In this document: positions 52,199 to 60,139 of the stretch, one piece after another
How the letters are laid out: every line of letters starts with the position of its first letter
Position numbering within the stretch: the first letter of the stretch is position 1
Source of the DNA: Dyella thiooxydans
GTDB taxonomy: Bacteria > Pseudomonadota > Gammaproteobacteria > Xanthomonadales > Rhodanobacteraceae
Length of the DNA stretch: 64,000 nt
Direction: 5' to 3'
Assembly (NCBI RefSeq): GCF_001641285.1
Contig: NZ_CP014841.1
Span: 124,001-188,000 of the forward strand
The notes under the pieces: model-generated
Databases searched by the model: none
What the model was told of the DNA's origin: nothing
What the model saw: only the letters and a program-made list of their open reading frames with translations
Position numbers and translations under genes: made by a program

Positions 52199-53574
52199 GG
52201 CCGTCGAGCCTGCGCTGGCGGCTGCGCTGGCTGGTGATCGGCGCGCTGGTGGCGGTGCTGGTGCCGCTGGGCCTGTTCAGCATGCGCATCACGCTGCGCG
52301 AGATGGACGAGCTGGCTGACGGCCGGCTGGCGCAGGCCGCCCATGTGCTGCAGCTGATGGTGCGTGGCGCCGGCATCGATGCGCTGGCCGGTTCCGCCCG
52401 GGCGCCCGGCCAGCCGCCAGCGACACTGGCGCAGTCGCGCCACACATTCGAGTCCGAGGTCGCCTTCCAGGTGATCGATCGCGACGGTCGGGTGCGCCTG
52501 GCCACCGCGAACTTCGCGGCCCTGCCGGTGCACATGGCGGTCGGCGCGGGCTTCGCCGACATCGAGTGGCAGGGCTATCGCTGGCGCACCTACCGCACCT
52601 GCGACGTACCGGCGGGGGTGTGCATCGTGGCCGGCGAACGCTACGACAGCCGTCACGACATCCTGCGCGCGTTGTGGCTCGACCACGCCTTGCTGCTGGT
52701 GGTCGGCTTGCCGTTGATCGCCCTGCTGGTGGGCTGGGCGGTGCGCCGCGGCCTGCGGCCGCTGGACCGGTTGGCCGACAACCTGGCTGCGCGTGCGCCA
52801 GGGAGCCGCGAGCCGGTGGCGCTCGAGGCCGCCCCCACCGAGCTGCGCCCGGTGGTGCAGGCGCTCAATACCCAGCTCGCGCGGCTGGAGGATGCGCTGG
52901 AGCGCGAGCGCCGCTTCAGCGCCGACGTGGCGCACGAGCTACGCACGCCACTGACCACCAGCCTGATCAGCGTGGAGGGCGCGATCGGCAATGCCGACCC
53001 GGCCGATGCCGATGTCGCGCTCGGCCAGGCGCAGCAGGCGTTGAACGGACTGGCGCGACGGGTCGAGCAGTTGCTGGTGCTGGCGCGGCTGGAGGCCGGT
53101 GTCGTGGACCGGCCGCGGGAGACGGTCGACCTGGTGCCGCTGGCCGGCGAAGTGATCGAGGAGCTTGCGCCGATGATCGGCGAGCGCCACGTCGACGTGA
53201 CGCTGGAAGTGCCTGACGTGCCGGTTCGTGTCAGCGGCTATTCCGCGGGTCTGCTGGCGCTGATCCGCAACCTGGTCGACAACGCCCTGCGGCACGTCTC
53301 CGAGGGCGGCCACGTGCTGCTCGCGCTGGGGCAGGTCGGTACCGCCGTGCGGATCGAGGTGACCGACGATGGCCCCGGCATTCCGCCGGAGCGCCGGCAC
53401 GAAGTGTTCGCCCGCTTCCACCGCGAACCGGGCGGACACAACGAGGGCTACGGCGTGGGCCTGTCCATCGTGCAGCGGGTGGCCGAACTGCATGGCGCCA
53501 CCATCGAGCTGCTCGATGCGCCCTGGGGTCGCGGTCTGTCGGTGCGCGTAAGCCTGCCGCTCGCCACCGCCTGA
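52195..53574 (+). CDS. Sensor histidine kinase, QseC-like
   Basis: A 459-aa membrane kinase. Two helices (about 11-30 and 160-182) flank a short periplasmic region with the FQVIDRDGRVRLATANF block found in QseC/PmrB-type sensors. A HAMP-like segment leads to the phosphoacceptor His247 in FSADVAHELRTPL. The ATP-binding part has the N box NLVDNALRHV and G1 VTDDGPGIPPE; the G2 motif is GYGVGLSIV. It probably responds to an envelope signal and phosphorylates the adjacent regulator. Confidence 0.92.
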   Translation: MRPSSLRWRLRWLVIGALVAVLVPLGLFSMRITLREMDELADGRLAQAAHVLQLMVRGAGIDALAGSARAPGQPPATLAQSRHTFESEVAFQVIDRDGRVRLATANFAALPVHMAVGAGFADIEWQGYRWRTYRTCDVPAGVCIVAGERYDSRHDILRALWLDHALLLVVGLPLIALLVGWAVRRGLRPLDRLADNLAARAPGSREPVALEAAPTELRPVVQALNTQLARLEDALERERRFSADVAHELRTPLTTSLISVEGAIGNADPADADVALGQAQQALNGLARRVEQLLVLARLEAGVVDRPRETVDLVPLAGEVIEELAPMIGERHVDVTLEVPDVPVRVSGYSAGLLALIRNLVDNALRHVSEGGHVLLALGQVGTAVRIEVTDDGPGIPPERRHEVFARFHREPGGHNEGYGVGLSIVQRVAELHGATIELLDAPWGRGLSVRVSLPLATA

Positions 53575-53718
53575 GCGCGCCGCGTCACAAAAATGCAGCC
53601 GGACCGCGCGAGCATGCAGTGCTGCGTGGTTGCGCGGCGTGGTTTCGACAGGAACACGGATGGCCTGTCATGAATCGTGCAACATATTGAAATAAAAGAG
53701 AAATATAGGAAATTTCGC

Positions 53719-53746
53719 TCAAGTTTCCGGTGCCGCCCGCCGCTAA
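53719..53746 (+). promoter_or_regulatory. Probable sigma-28 (FliA) promoter
   Basis: TCAAGTTT, then 12 bases, then GCCGCTAA lies 28 bases upstream of the chemoreceptor start. It resembles the sigma-28 consensus TAAAGTTT-N11-GCCGATAA with one extra spacer base. The AT-rich 53680-53715 stretch upstream (AATAAAAGAGAAATATAGG) may act as an UP element. Confidence 0.6.
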
Positions 53747-53774
53747 GCGCACGTTCTCGACTGCCGGCCATCCC

Positions 53775-55397
53775 ATGCTTCCGCGCCTGTCTCTTCCCTC
53801 GCTGTCCTCGTTCGGCGCCCGCCTGATTGCCCGTCTCGCCGGCACCGTCGCGCTGTTGCTGCTGGTGCTGGCGGTCTCGGCCGGATTGCTCAGCCGCTCG
53901 GACACCCGGCTGCAGGGCGTGGTGTCCGAAACGCTGGCGCCGGTGTCGGCGGTGGGGCGCATCCAGAACGATGCCAACGAGGTGCTGCAGACGCTCACCC
54001 ATGCCGCGCTCACCGAGCTGCCCTCGTCGGTGGACGATGCCAGGACGCTGATCAAGGCACGTCGCATGGACATCGCCAGGTACCGCAAGCGGCTCGAGGA
54101 CAGCGGCTTCGGTATCCGCCAGCACAAGGCGTTGGCGCTGGTCGATGCGCACAGTGCGGCATTCGACCAGGCGGTGGACGAGACCATGCAGTTGCTCGAG
54201 GCCGAGCAGTTCGACCTGGGCCGGCTGAAGGTGTCCAACGACGTGCAGGATGCCTACGGCCCGCTGAAGAGCGACTTCTCCAACCTGTTCGCCGCGGCGC
54301 TGGACGATGGCCAGGCTGCCGCCGCCACGCAGCACCGGACCAACCGCATCGGCCTGTACGTGCTGGTCGTCGTGGCGCTGGCGGCGCTGGGGCTCACGCT
54401 CTGGATGGACCTGCGCATCCTGCACCAGCTCACCGGTCGGCTGGCGGCCGCCACGCAGGTGACCGCGCGGATCACCGAGGGTGCGCTGGGCGCGCCGGTC
54501 GACCCCGGCCATGACGACGAAATCGGTCGGCTGCTGCACGGCCTCAAGGGCATGGACCAGCAGCTCGCGCAGGTGGTCCGCCGGGTGCGCCAGCGTGCCG
54601 CCGAGCTCGACCAGGGGGCGTCGAGCATGGCCGACGGCAACGATGCACTGAGCCAACGCACCGAACTGCAGGCGATGCGGCTGGAGCAGACCTCCGGCGC
54701 GATGTCGCGCGTCGCCGCCACGCTGGCGGGCCATCGCGAACACGGTATCCAGGCCGATCGCGCAGTGGTCGAGGCGCGGACCCAGGCCGGGCTCGGCCGC
54801 ACCGCCGTCGGCGAGGCGATCGATTCGATGGGGGCGATCCAGACCACCAGCCGCAGCGTCGGCGAGATGCTCGACCTGATCGACCAGGTTGCCTTCCAGA
54901 CCCGGCTGCTCGCGCTCAATGCGGCGGTCGAGGCGGCGCGCGCCGGCGAGCATGGCAGGGGCTTCGGCGTGGTCGCCAGCGAAGTGCGCGAACTGGCGCA
55001 GCGCTGCTCCGAAGCGGCACGTGACATCCGCGGCCTGGTGACCGACAGCGAGCAGGCGGTGCGCGCCGGGATGGAGCGGGTGAACCGCACCGGCGAGGTG
55101 ATCGACAGCATCGGCCACAGCGTCGAGCGCCTGGCCGAAACGGTAACGGTGATCCTCGCCGCCGGCCGCAGCCAGGCCGAAGAGATCGCCGCGGCCAGTC
55201 AGGCGGTGACCGCGATGGACGCGATGACCCAGGAGAACGCCGCACTCGGCGAGCAGGCCGCAGCGGCGAGCCGGGCCATGCTGGAATCGGTGACCGCGCT
55301 GGTGTGCGACGTGGATTTCTTCCGCCTGCCGGACCTGCATGGGGTGGTACCGGAACCGTCGCGCGCGGCACCGGTCGTCGACGAGGCGGCGGCCTGA
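53775..55397 (+). CDS. Methyl-accepting chemotaxis protein
   Basis: A 540-aa transmembrane chemoreceptor. The first helix (about 18-38, GTVALLLLVLAVSAGLLS) and a second near 190-213 flank a ~150-residue helical ligand domain of the four-helix-bundle kind. HAMP and the signalling domain follow. The tip reads [35 protein letters not shown]: the usual FQTN Asn is replaced by Arg, an odd change at the trimer/kinase contact. The C-terminus (VVPEPSRAAPVVDEAAA) has no CheR pentapeptide. It is coupled to the EAL-GGDEF gene 12 bases downstream. Confidence 0.9.
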   Translation: MLPRLSLPSLSSFGARLIARLAGTVALLLLVLAVSAGLLSRSDTRLQGVVSETLAPVSAVGRIQNDANEVLQTLTHAALTELPSSVDDARTLIKARRMDIARYRKRLEDSGFGIRQHKALALVDAHSAAFDQAVDETMQLLEAEQFDLGRLKVSNDVQDAYGPLKSDFSNLFAAALDDGQAAAATQHRTNRIGLYVLVVVALAALGLTLWMDLRILHQLTGRLAAATQVTARITEGALGAPVDPGHDDEIGRLLHGLKGMDQQLAQVVRRVRQRAAELDQGASSMADGNDALSQRTELQAMRLEQTSGAMSRVAATLAGHREHGIQADRAVVEARTQAGLGRTAVGEAIDSMGAIQTTSRSVGEMLDLIDQVAFQTRLLALNAAVEAARAGEHGRGFGVVASEVRELAQRCSEAARDIRGLVTDSEQAVRAGMERVNRTGEVIDSIGHSVERLAETVTVILAAGRSQAEEIAAASQAVTAMDAMTQENAALGEQAAAASRAMLESVTALVCDVDFFRLPDLHGVVPEPSRAAPVVDEAAA

Positions 55398-55409
55398 GGC
55401 CGGGGCGCG

Positions 55410-57212
55410 ATGGACCCGGCATCCGGTCATGATCGCGGTTGCTCGCTGCTGGACCAGGTCACCGGCGGTGCCGGTCTGCGCGCGGTGTTCCAGCCGATCG
55501 TGCGGCTGGACACGCTGGCGGTGGTCGCGCACGAGGGATTGAGCCGTCCGACCGAGGCGGCCAGCGGCCTCAGTGTGCTGGACATGCTTGACCTGGCCCG
55601 CGCCAAGGGGCGGCTGGGCGAGTTCGAGCTGCTGGCCGCGCGCACCGTGTGCGCTGCGTTCGCGGCGCAGGGCGGGCATGGCCGGCTGCTGGTGAACCTG
55701 AGCGCGCAGGCGATCCTGCACGGCGGCCTGCAGCCGGACCAGGTAATCGCGGCGCTGGGTGGTGCCGGCCTGGCGATGGACCGCATCACGGTGGAGATCA
55801 CCGAACGCGACATCGTCGAGGACCCGGCCGAGCTGGCCCACGCGCTGGGCTACCTGCGCGCACGCGGCGCGCGCATCGCGCTGGACGATTTCGGCAACGG
55901 CCACTCCAACTTCGAGATGTGGAACGAGCTGCATCCGGAGGCGGTGAAGATCGATCGCTACCTGGTCAACGGGCTGGCGCGCAGCGCGGAGAAACTCGCC
56001 ATCGTGCGCGCGCTGTGCAGTGTGGCCGAGACGCTCGGCGCCGAGTTGGTCGGCGAGGGCGTGGAACAACCCGAAGACCTGCGCATGCTGCGCGAGCTGG
56101 GTATCACCTACGCGCAGGGCTATCTGCTGGGTTCGCCGTTGCCGCACCTGGTGGGCGAGGTGTGCGCGGAGGCGCGCGAGGCGATCCGCAGCCAGTCCGT
56201 GCCGGTGCCGCCGCGACCGCGCGGGCCGGTGACGCAGCGGCCGCTGCAGGCCGGGCACATGGTGATCGCCGCGCCCCACGTCGACGCGAGCCAGCTCAAC
56301 GACGACGTGGTGGCGCTGTTCGCGCGGCACGAGTCGCTGCATGCGGTGGCGGTGACCGAGCACGATCGCCCGGTCGGCCTGATCAACCGCCGCGTGTTCG
56401 CCGAGCGCATGGCGCAGCCGTTTGCGCGCGAACTGTTCGGGCGCAAGCCGTGCACCGTGTTCATGCACGCCGAGCCGCTGCTGTGCGACGAGCAGCAGTC
56501 GCTGGACAGCCTCACCGACGTGCTGCGCGGCGAGGACCAGCGCTACCTCACCGACGGTTTCATCGTCACCCGCGAGGGGCGCTACCTCGGCCTGGGCACC
56601 GGCGAGTCGCTGGTGCGGCGGGTCACCGAGCAGCGCATCGAGGCGGCGCGCTACGCCAACCCGCTGACCTTCCTGCCCGGGAACATCCCGGTCACCGAGC
56701 ACATCGAGCGGCTGATGCGCGAGCAGCGGCCGTTCGTCGCCGCCTATGTCGATCTCAACGACTTCAAGCCGTTCAACGACCAGTACGGCTACTTCCGCGG
56801 CGACGAGATGATCCGCCTGCTGGCGGCGATCCTCACCGCGCGCATCGACGCCCGCCACGACTTCGTTGGCCACATCGGCGGCGACGATTTCATGGTGCTG
56901 TTCCAGAGCGGGGACTGGGAGGCGCGGTGCGCGGACATCATCGCCGAGTTCAACGAACGCGCCCGCGTGCTGTTCGACGAGGACGACCTCGCCCGGGGTG
57001 GCATCGAGGGCGAGGATCGCCGCGGCGCGCGTCAGTTCTTCGCGCTCACCACGGTGTCGATCGGCGCGGTGCAGGTACCGGCGCAGGCGCCGCGCCGGCC
57101 GGAACTGATCGCGACCCTCGCCGCCCGCGCCAAACGGCATGCCAAGCGCGGGCGGCTCGGTTTCCACCGGCTCGCCGCCACGCCTGGCGAACTGCTCGAA
57201 CCGGCGGCCTGA
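55410..57212 (+). CDS. EAL-CBS-GGDEF c-di-GMP protein
   Basis: A 600-aa cytoplasmic protein with EAL first, a CBS-like middle and GGDEF last. The EAL domain (about 25-260) has HEGLSR (Glu42) in place of EALxR, NLSAQ, EITERD, DDFGNGHSN, KIDRYLV, GEGVEQ; the metal ligands look intact, so phosphodiesterase activity is plausible. The middle (about 275-410) has the VTEHDRPVGLINRR type seen in CBS pairs. The GGDEF domain has GGDDF near 490, a variant that sometimes keeps activity. It lacks membrane helices. Co-transcription with the MCP suggests it tunes motility through c-di-GMP. Confidence 0.9.
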   Translation: MDPASGHDRGCSLLDQVTGGAGLRAVFQPIVRLDTLAVVAHEGLSRPTEAASGLSVLDMLDLARAKGRLGEFELLAARTVCAAFAAQGGHGRLLVNLSAQAILHGGLQPDQVIAALGGAGLAMDRITVEITERDIVEDPAELAHALGYLRARGARIALDDFGNGHSNFEMWNELHPEAVKIDRYLVNGLARSAEKLAIVRALCSVAETLGAELVGEGVEQPEDLRMLRELGITYAQGYLLGSPLPHLVGEVCAEAREAIRSQSVPVPPRPRGPVTQRPLQAGHMVIAAPHVDASQLNDDVVALFARHESLHAVAVTEHDRPVGLINRRVFAERMAQPFARELFGRKPCTVFMHAEPLLCDEQQSLDSLTDVLRGEDQRYLTDGFIVTREGRYLGLGTGESLVRRVTEQRIEAARYANPLTFLPGNIPVTEHIERLMREQRPFVAAYVDLNDFKPFNDQYGYFRGDEMIRLLAAILTARIDARHDFVGHIGGDDFMVLFQSGDWEARCADIIAEFNERARVLFDEDDLARGGIEGEDRRGARQFFALTTVSIGAVQVPAQAPRRPELIATLAARAKRHAKRGRLGFHRLAATPGELLEPAA

Positions 57213-57245
57213 GCCTGGCCGCTGAGCGCCTTTGCCGGCCTGTGC

Positions 57246-57273
57246 TTGCATACTGTGTAACTCTATGTATGAT
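57246..57273 (+). promoter_or_regulatory. Promoter of the PadR-HAAS operon
   Basis: TTGCAT (57246-57251), 16 bases, TATGAT (57268-57273), a good sigma-70 match, lies 24 bases before the PadR start. TGTGTAAC and GCGTCACA, an imperfect dyad with 12 bases between them (57255-57282), overlap it and could be the autoregulatory PadR operator. Confidence 0.55.
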
Positions 57274-57297
57274 GCGTCACACGATACGGGGTGATGC

Positions 57298-57645
57298 ATG
57301 GTCAAGCTGACGGACAACCCGCTGCCCAAGCTGGAGCTCGAGTTGCGCCGGGGCGCGCTGGTGCTGGCCGTGCTCTCGCAGCTGCGCGAGAGGCAGTACG
57401 GCTATTCGCTGCGCCAGGCGCTGGCCGTGCGCGGCATGCCGATCGAGGAGGGGACGCTGTATCCGCTGCTGCGACGGCTGGAGGCGCAGGGCCTGCTCGC
57501 CTCCGAATGGCGCATCGAGGATGGCCCACCGCGCCGCTATTACCGGCTCAACGACGCCGGCGAGCACCTGCTCGCCGAACTGACGGCTTCATGGAATGCC
57601 CTGGCGGGAACCATGGCCGGACTGCTGGAGGGAGGGACGACATGA
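57298..57645 (+). CDS. PadR family transcriptional regulator
   Basis: A 115-aa repressor of the short PadR subfamily 2. The winged helix has LVLAVLSQLRERQYGYSLRQAL and GTLYPLLRRLEAQGLLASEWR, then RYYRLNDAGEHLLAEL. Such small PadRs commonly regulate their own operon and the adjoining HAAS membrane protein, and often respond to cell-envelope or drug stress. The stop overlaps the HAAS gene (ATGA). Confidence 0.92.
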   Translation: MVKLTDNPLPKLELELRRGALVLAVLSQLRERQYGYSLRQALAVRGMPIEEGTLYPLLRRLEAQGLLASEWRIEDGPPRRYYRLNDAGEHLLAELTASWNALAGTMAGLLEGGTT

Positions 57646-58562
57646 ATCCGAACGAGGTGATCGACGCCTACCTGGCCGAGGTGATGCGCCGGGTTCCCGG
57701 TGGCGCGCGCGAAGGCATCGACCTGGAGCTGCGCGGCCTGCTGGCCGACATGCTCGACGACCGCGCCCGCGAGGCGGGCCGGCCGGCCGATGACGCCATG
57801 GTGCTGGAGCTGCTGCGCGGCTTCGGCACGCCGACGGAGGTCGCCGCGCGCTATCGCGCGCCGGGCCTGGTCATCGTTCCTGCCGAGCAGACCCGCACGT
57901 TCGTCTGGATGGCGCTGGTTGGTGTCGGCCTGCAGTGGGCGCTCACGCTGCCCGGCGTGTTCCGCGGCGAGTCGTTCGCCCGCTGGTGGCTGAGCTGGGG
58001 ACTGGGTGCCCTGTGGTGGCCGGGCCTGCTGGTGATGCTCTCGCTGCTGGCGGCGTGGCTGCGCCAGCGCGGCCTGCCGAAGCCGGCCTGGAGTCCGCAC
58101 CAGGTGGATCCCGAACGCGTCCATCGCGGCGCGATGGCGTTCGGCCTGGCCGGCTTCGTGGTGGGCGTGGCCGGCATGACCAGCCTGCCGTGGCTGGTGG
58201 GCGCCATGCCACCGCCGCTGCCGGGCGTGCTCGCCTTCGATCCGGCCTTCCTGCACGGGCGTGCCTGGCTCGCGCTGCCGCTGTGGATCGGTCATTTCGT
58301 GGTGATGGCGCGGGCACTTTCGCAGGGGCGCTGGTCGGTGCACCTGCGCCGGCTGGATATCGCGTTCGACGCAGCCTGGCTGCTGCTGCTCGGCTGGTGG
58401 GTCGCCACCGGCGGCATGTTCCTGGCCGAGGCGACCGACCAGGGCGCGCGCGGCGGCATCGCGCTGGTGATGCTGTTCGTGGCGATCGACCTGGTGGTCA
58501 AGCTGCGCCGTCGTCAACGCGCCTCGCGACTGCCGACGATGCAGGGAAGCCCGACGCCGTGA
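57642..58562 (+). CDS. HAAS domain (DUF1700-like) membrane protein
   Basis: A 306-aa inner-membrane protein. Residues 1-80 (MNPNEVIDAYLAEVMRRVPG, then LRGFGTPTEVAARYR) match the HAAS/DUF1700 signature, a cytoplasmic helical domain typical of proteins encoded next to PadR regulators. Six membrane segments follow (about 86-106, 118-139, 163-185, 208-227, 240-262, 270-287). Function unknown; in other bacteria HAAS proteins are thought to act as signalling membrane proteins. It shares one base (TGATG) with the next gene. Confidence 0.85.
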   Translation: MNPNEVIDAYLAEVMRRVPGGAREGIDLELRGLLADMLDDRAREAGRPADDAMVLELLRGFGTPTEVAARYRAPGLVIVPAEQTRTFVWMALVGVGLQWALTLPGVFRGESFARWWLSWGLGALWWPGLLVMLSLLAAWLRQRGLPKPAWSPHQVDPERVHRGAMAFGLAGFVVGVAGMTSLPWLVGAMPPPLPGVLAFDPAFLHGRAWLALPLWIGHFVVMARALSQGRWSVHLRRLDIAFDAAWLLLLGWWVATGGMFLAEATDQGARGGIALVMLFVAIDLVVKLRRRQRASRLPTMQGSPTP

Positions 58563-59056
58563 TGCGACTTGCGGAGCAGCTGCGTCTGCTTTGGGGGCCG
58601 GTCGCGATGGCGTCACTGGCAGCTGCGCTGCTGTCGGTGCCACACGCCGGTTTCATGGCCTACATGGTCGTGCTGGGGCTGTTGATCTGGCTGCCCGCCG
58701 CCGCTTTGCGGTTCATCCGGAGGCCGGAAGCGCGAGCGCATGTGGCCGCCGAGTTCGGGGTGTGGGTGGCTGCACTGCTGGTGGTGGCGGCTGTCCAGGG
58801 TTGGCGGCATGCGGTGGCGCGTAGCCATGCGGATGCCATCGTCGCGGAGATCGAGCAGTTCCACGCCGTCCATCATCGATACCCCGACGATCTCACCGAA
58901 ATCGGCCTGTCGCACGACGGTCTGGTCGCCAGCCTGGACTTCGCCGGTTACGAGGAGGAGGGGCAGGTGCCGCACTTTTTCTACGGGGTGACCTACATGC
59001 CGTTCGCCGTGTGGTCGTTCGATTTCAGGACCCGCACGTGGGAGTTGCGGGACTAG
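58562..59056 (+). CDS. Membrane-anchored protein, third gene of the PadR-HAAS operon
   Basis: A 164-aa protein I do not recognise. Three hydrophobic segments at about 10-27, 31-50 and 64-82 are followed by an exported-looking soluble part with IVAEIEQFHAVHHRYPDDLTEIGL, a block like the mature part of type IV pilin/pseudopilin-like proteins (EIxxFxxxxxRYPxxL). The final YGVTYMPFAVWSFDFRTRTWEL is aromatic-rich. Its ATG overlaps the HAAS stop, so it is part of the operon. Confidence 0.7.
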   Translation: MRLAEQLRLLWGPVAMASLAAALLSVPHAGFMAYMVVLGLLIWLPAAALRFIRRPEARAHVAAEFGVWVAALLVVAAVQGWRHAVARSHADAIVAEIEQFHAVHHRYPDDLTEIGLSHDGLVASLDFAGYEEEGQVPHFFYGVTYMPFAVWSFDFRTRTWELRD

Positions 59057-59140
59057 CCCGGCTCAAGGCCCGTGCGTGGCTGCGGCGGTACACGCGGCTC
59101 GGCTCGTCGCGCCGTGATCCGGGGGGGCGTGGCGGGGCCC

Positions 59141-60088
59141 TCATCCGCGGTCATCGGCGGCGAAGCCGGCGCGCGCCTCGCGCATGGCCGCGGCCAGGAC
59201 GGTGCGCAGCACCGGATCGTCGCGCACCGGTGCGATCCGCCGTGCCAGCCGGCACATCAGCTGCACGTCCTGCAGGTGGCCGAGACGGTCGGTCTGCTGC
59301 TTCAGTGCGTGATGTCCGGCAGCGTGCGTCGGCACGGCGTCGGGCCCGGTGGGCAGCGCTGCATGGAACGCTTCCAGCTGCAGGCGCAGCCGACGCAGGC
59401 GTCGTCTCCAGCGGTGTCGCATCGGCGACGTGGGCAAGCGGCGGGCCTTGCGCTCCGCACGCTCGACACGCTTGCGGCTACGTCGGAGTGCGCGCCTGGC
59501 GGCACGTTCCCCCAGCGCGTGCCAGGGCAGGGCGGCGACCTCGGCGCGGATCGCTCCCGTGGTCTCGCGCCGGTCGCGGAAGCCGGGGTCCTGGCGCAAC
59601 GCGTCCTCCAGGGTTTCATCGCGCCGGGCGACCAGTGCCGCCTCGAGCACCGACCGAGCGGCCGGTGTCACCGTTCCGCGCAGCGTGCTGGCCGTGACGG
59701 CGGCCACATGCGCATCGCGCAGCGGCGAAAGGCTTCGGCACAGCCGCTTCAGCCGCGCATCGATCCGGCGCAGGCGCTCGCGACCGGGCCGGTCGAGTGC
59801 TGGCTTCAGCAGGCCCAGCTGGGCGCGCAGCGTACGGATCGCCTTGCGTGCCCGATGGATGCCGTGATGGCGGTGGCGCGTGTCGGCCAGGGCGCGGACG
59901 ATACGGCGACACTCGCGATCGGCGGCGGTCGCGAGTAGCGGGCCCGGCGCCTCGAGCCGGATGTCGATGGCGCCCCCTTGCCTGCGATCGCTGCGGTGCT
60001 TGTCTCGCTGCATGGGATTCGACGCGTGGGCATCCGCCGGAGCGGTCAGTGTGCACCTCGCGCCGTCCGCCGCCAACGCGTCGGGCAT
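59141..60088 (-). CDS. CHAD domain-containing protein
   Basis: A 315-aa protein. Residues about 55-310 form a CHAD domain: basic helices with repeated His/Arg/Lys (HRARKAIRTLRAQLGLL, RRIDARLKRLCRSL, RKRVERAERKARRL, RHRWRRRLRRLRLQLE), which in the family bind polyphosphate or polyP granules. No CYTH triphosphatase domain accompanies it. Start uncertain: ATG at 60088 (used) or 60013. It lies downstream of the GGDEF-EAL gene on the same strand. Confidence 0.85.
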   Translation of the reverse strand: MPDALAADGARCTLTAPADAHASNPMQRDKHRSDRRQGGAIDIRLEAPGPLLATAADRECRRIVRALADTRHRHHGIHRARKAIRTLRAQLGLLKPALDRPGRERLRRIDARLKRLCRSLSPLRDAHVAAVTASTLRGTVTPAARSVLEAALVARRDETLEDALRQDPGFRDRRETTGAIRAEVAALPWHALGERAARRALRRSRKRVERAERKARRLPTSPMRHRWRRRLRRLRLQLEAFHAALPTGPDAVPTHAAGHHALKQQTDRLGHLQDVQLMCRLARRIAPVRDDPVLRTVLAAAMREARAGFAADDRG

Positions 60089-60139
60089 GCGACATGCCGC
60101 CGCGCCGCCGCAGGCCAGTCTGCAGGGGAGTGGGCGGGA

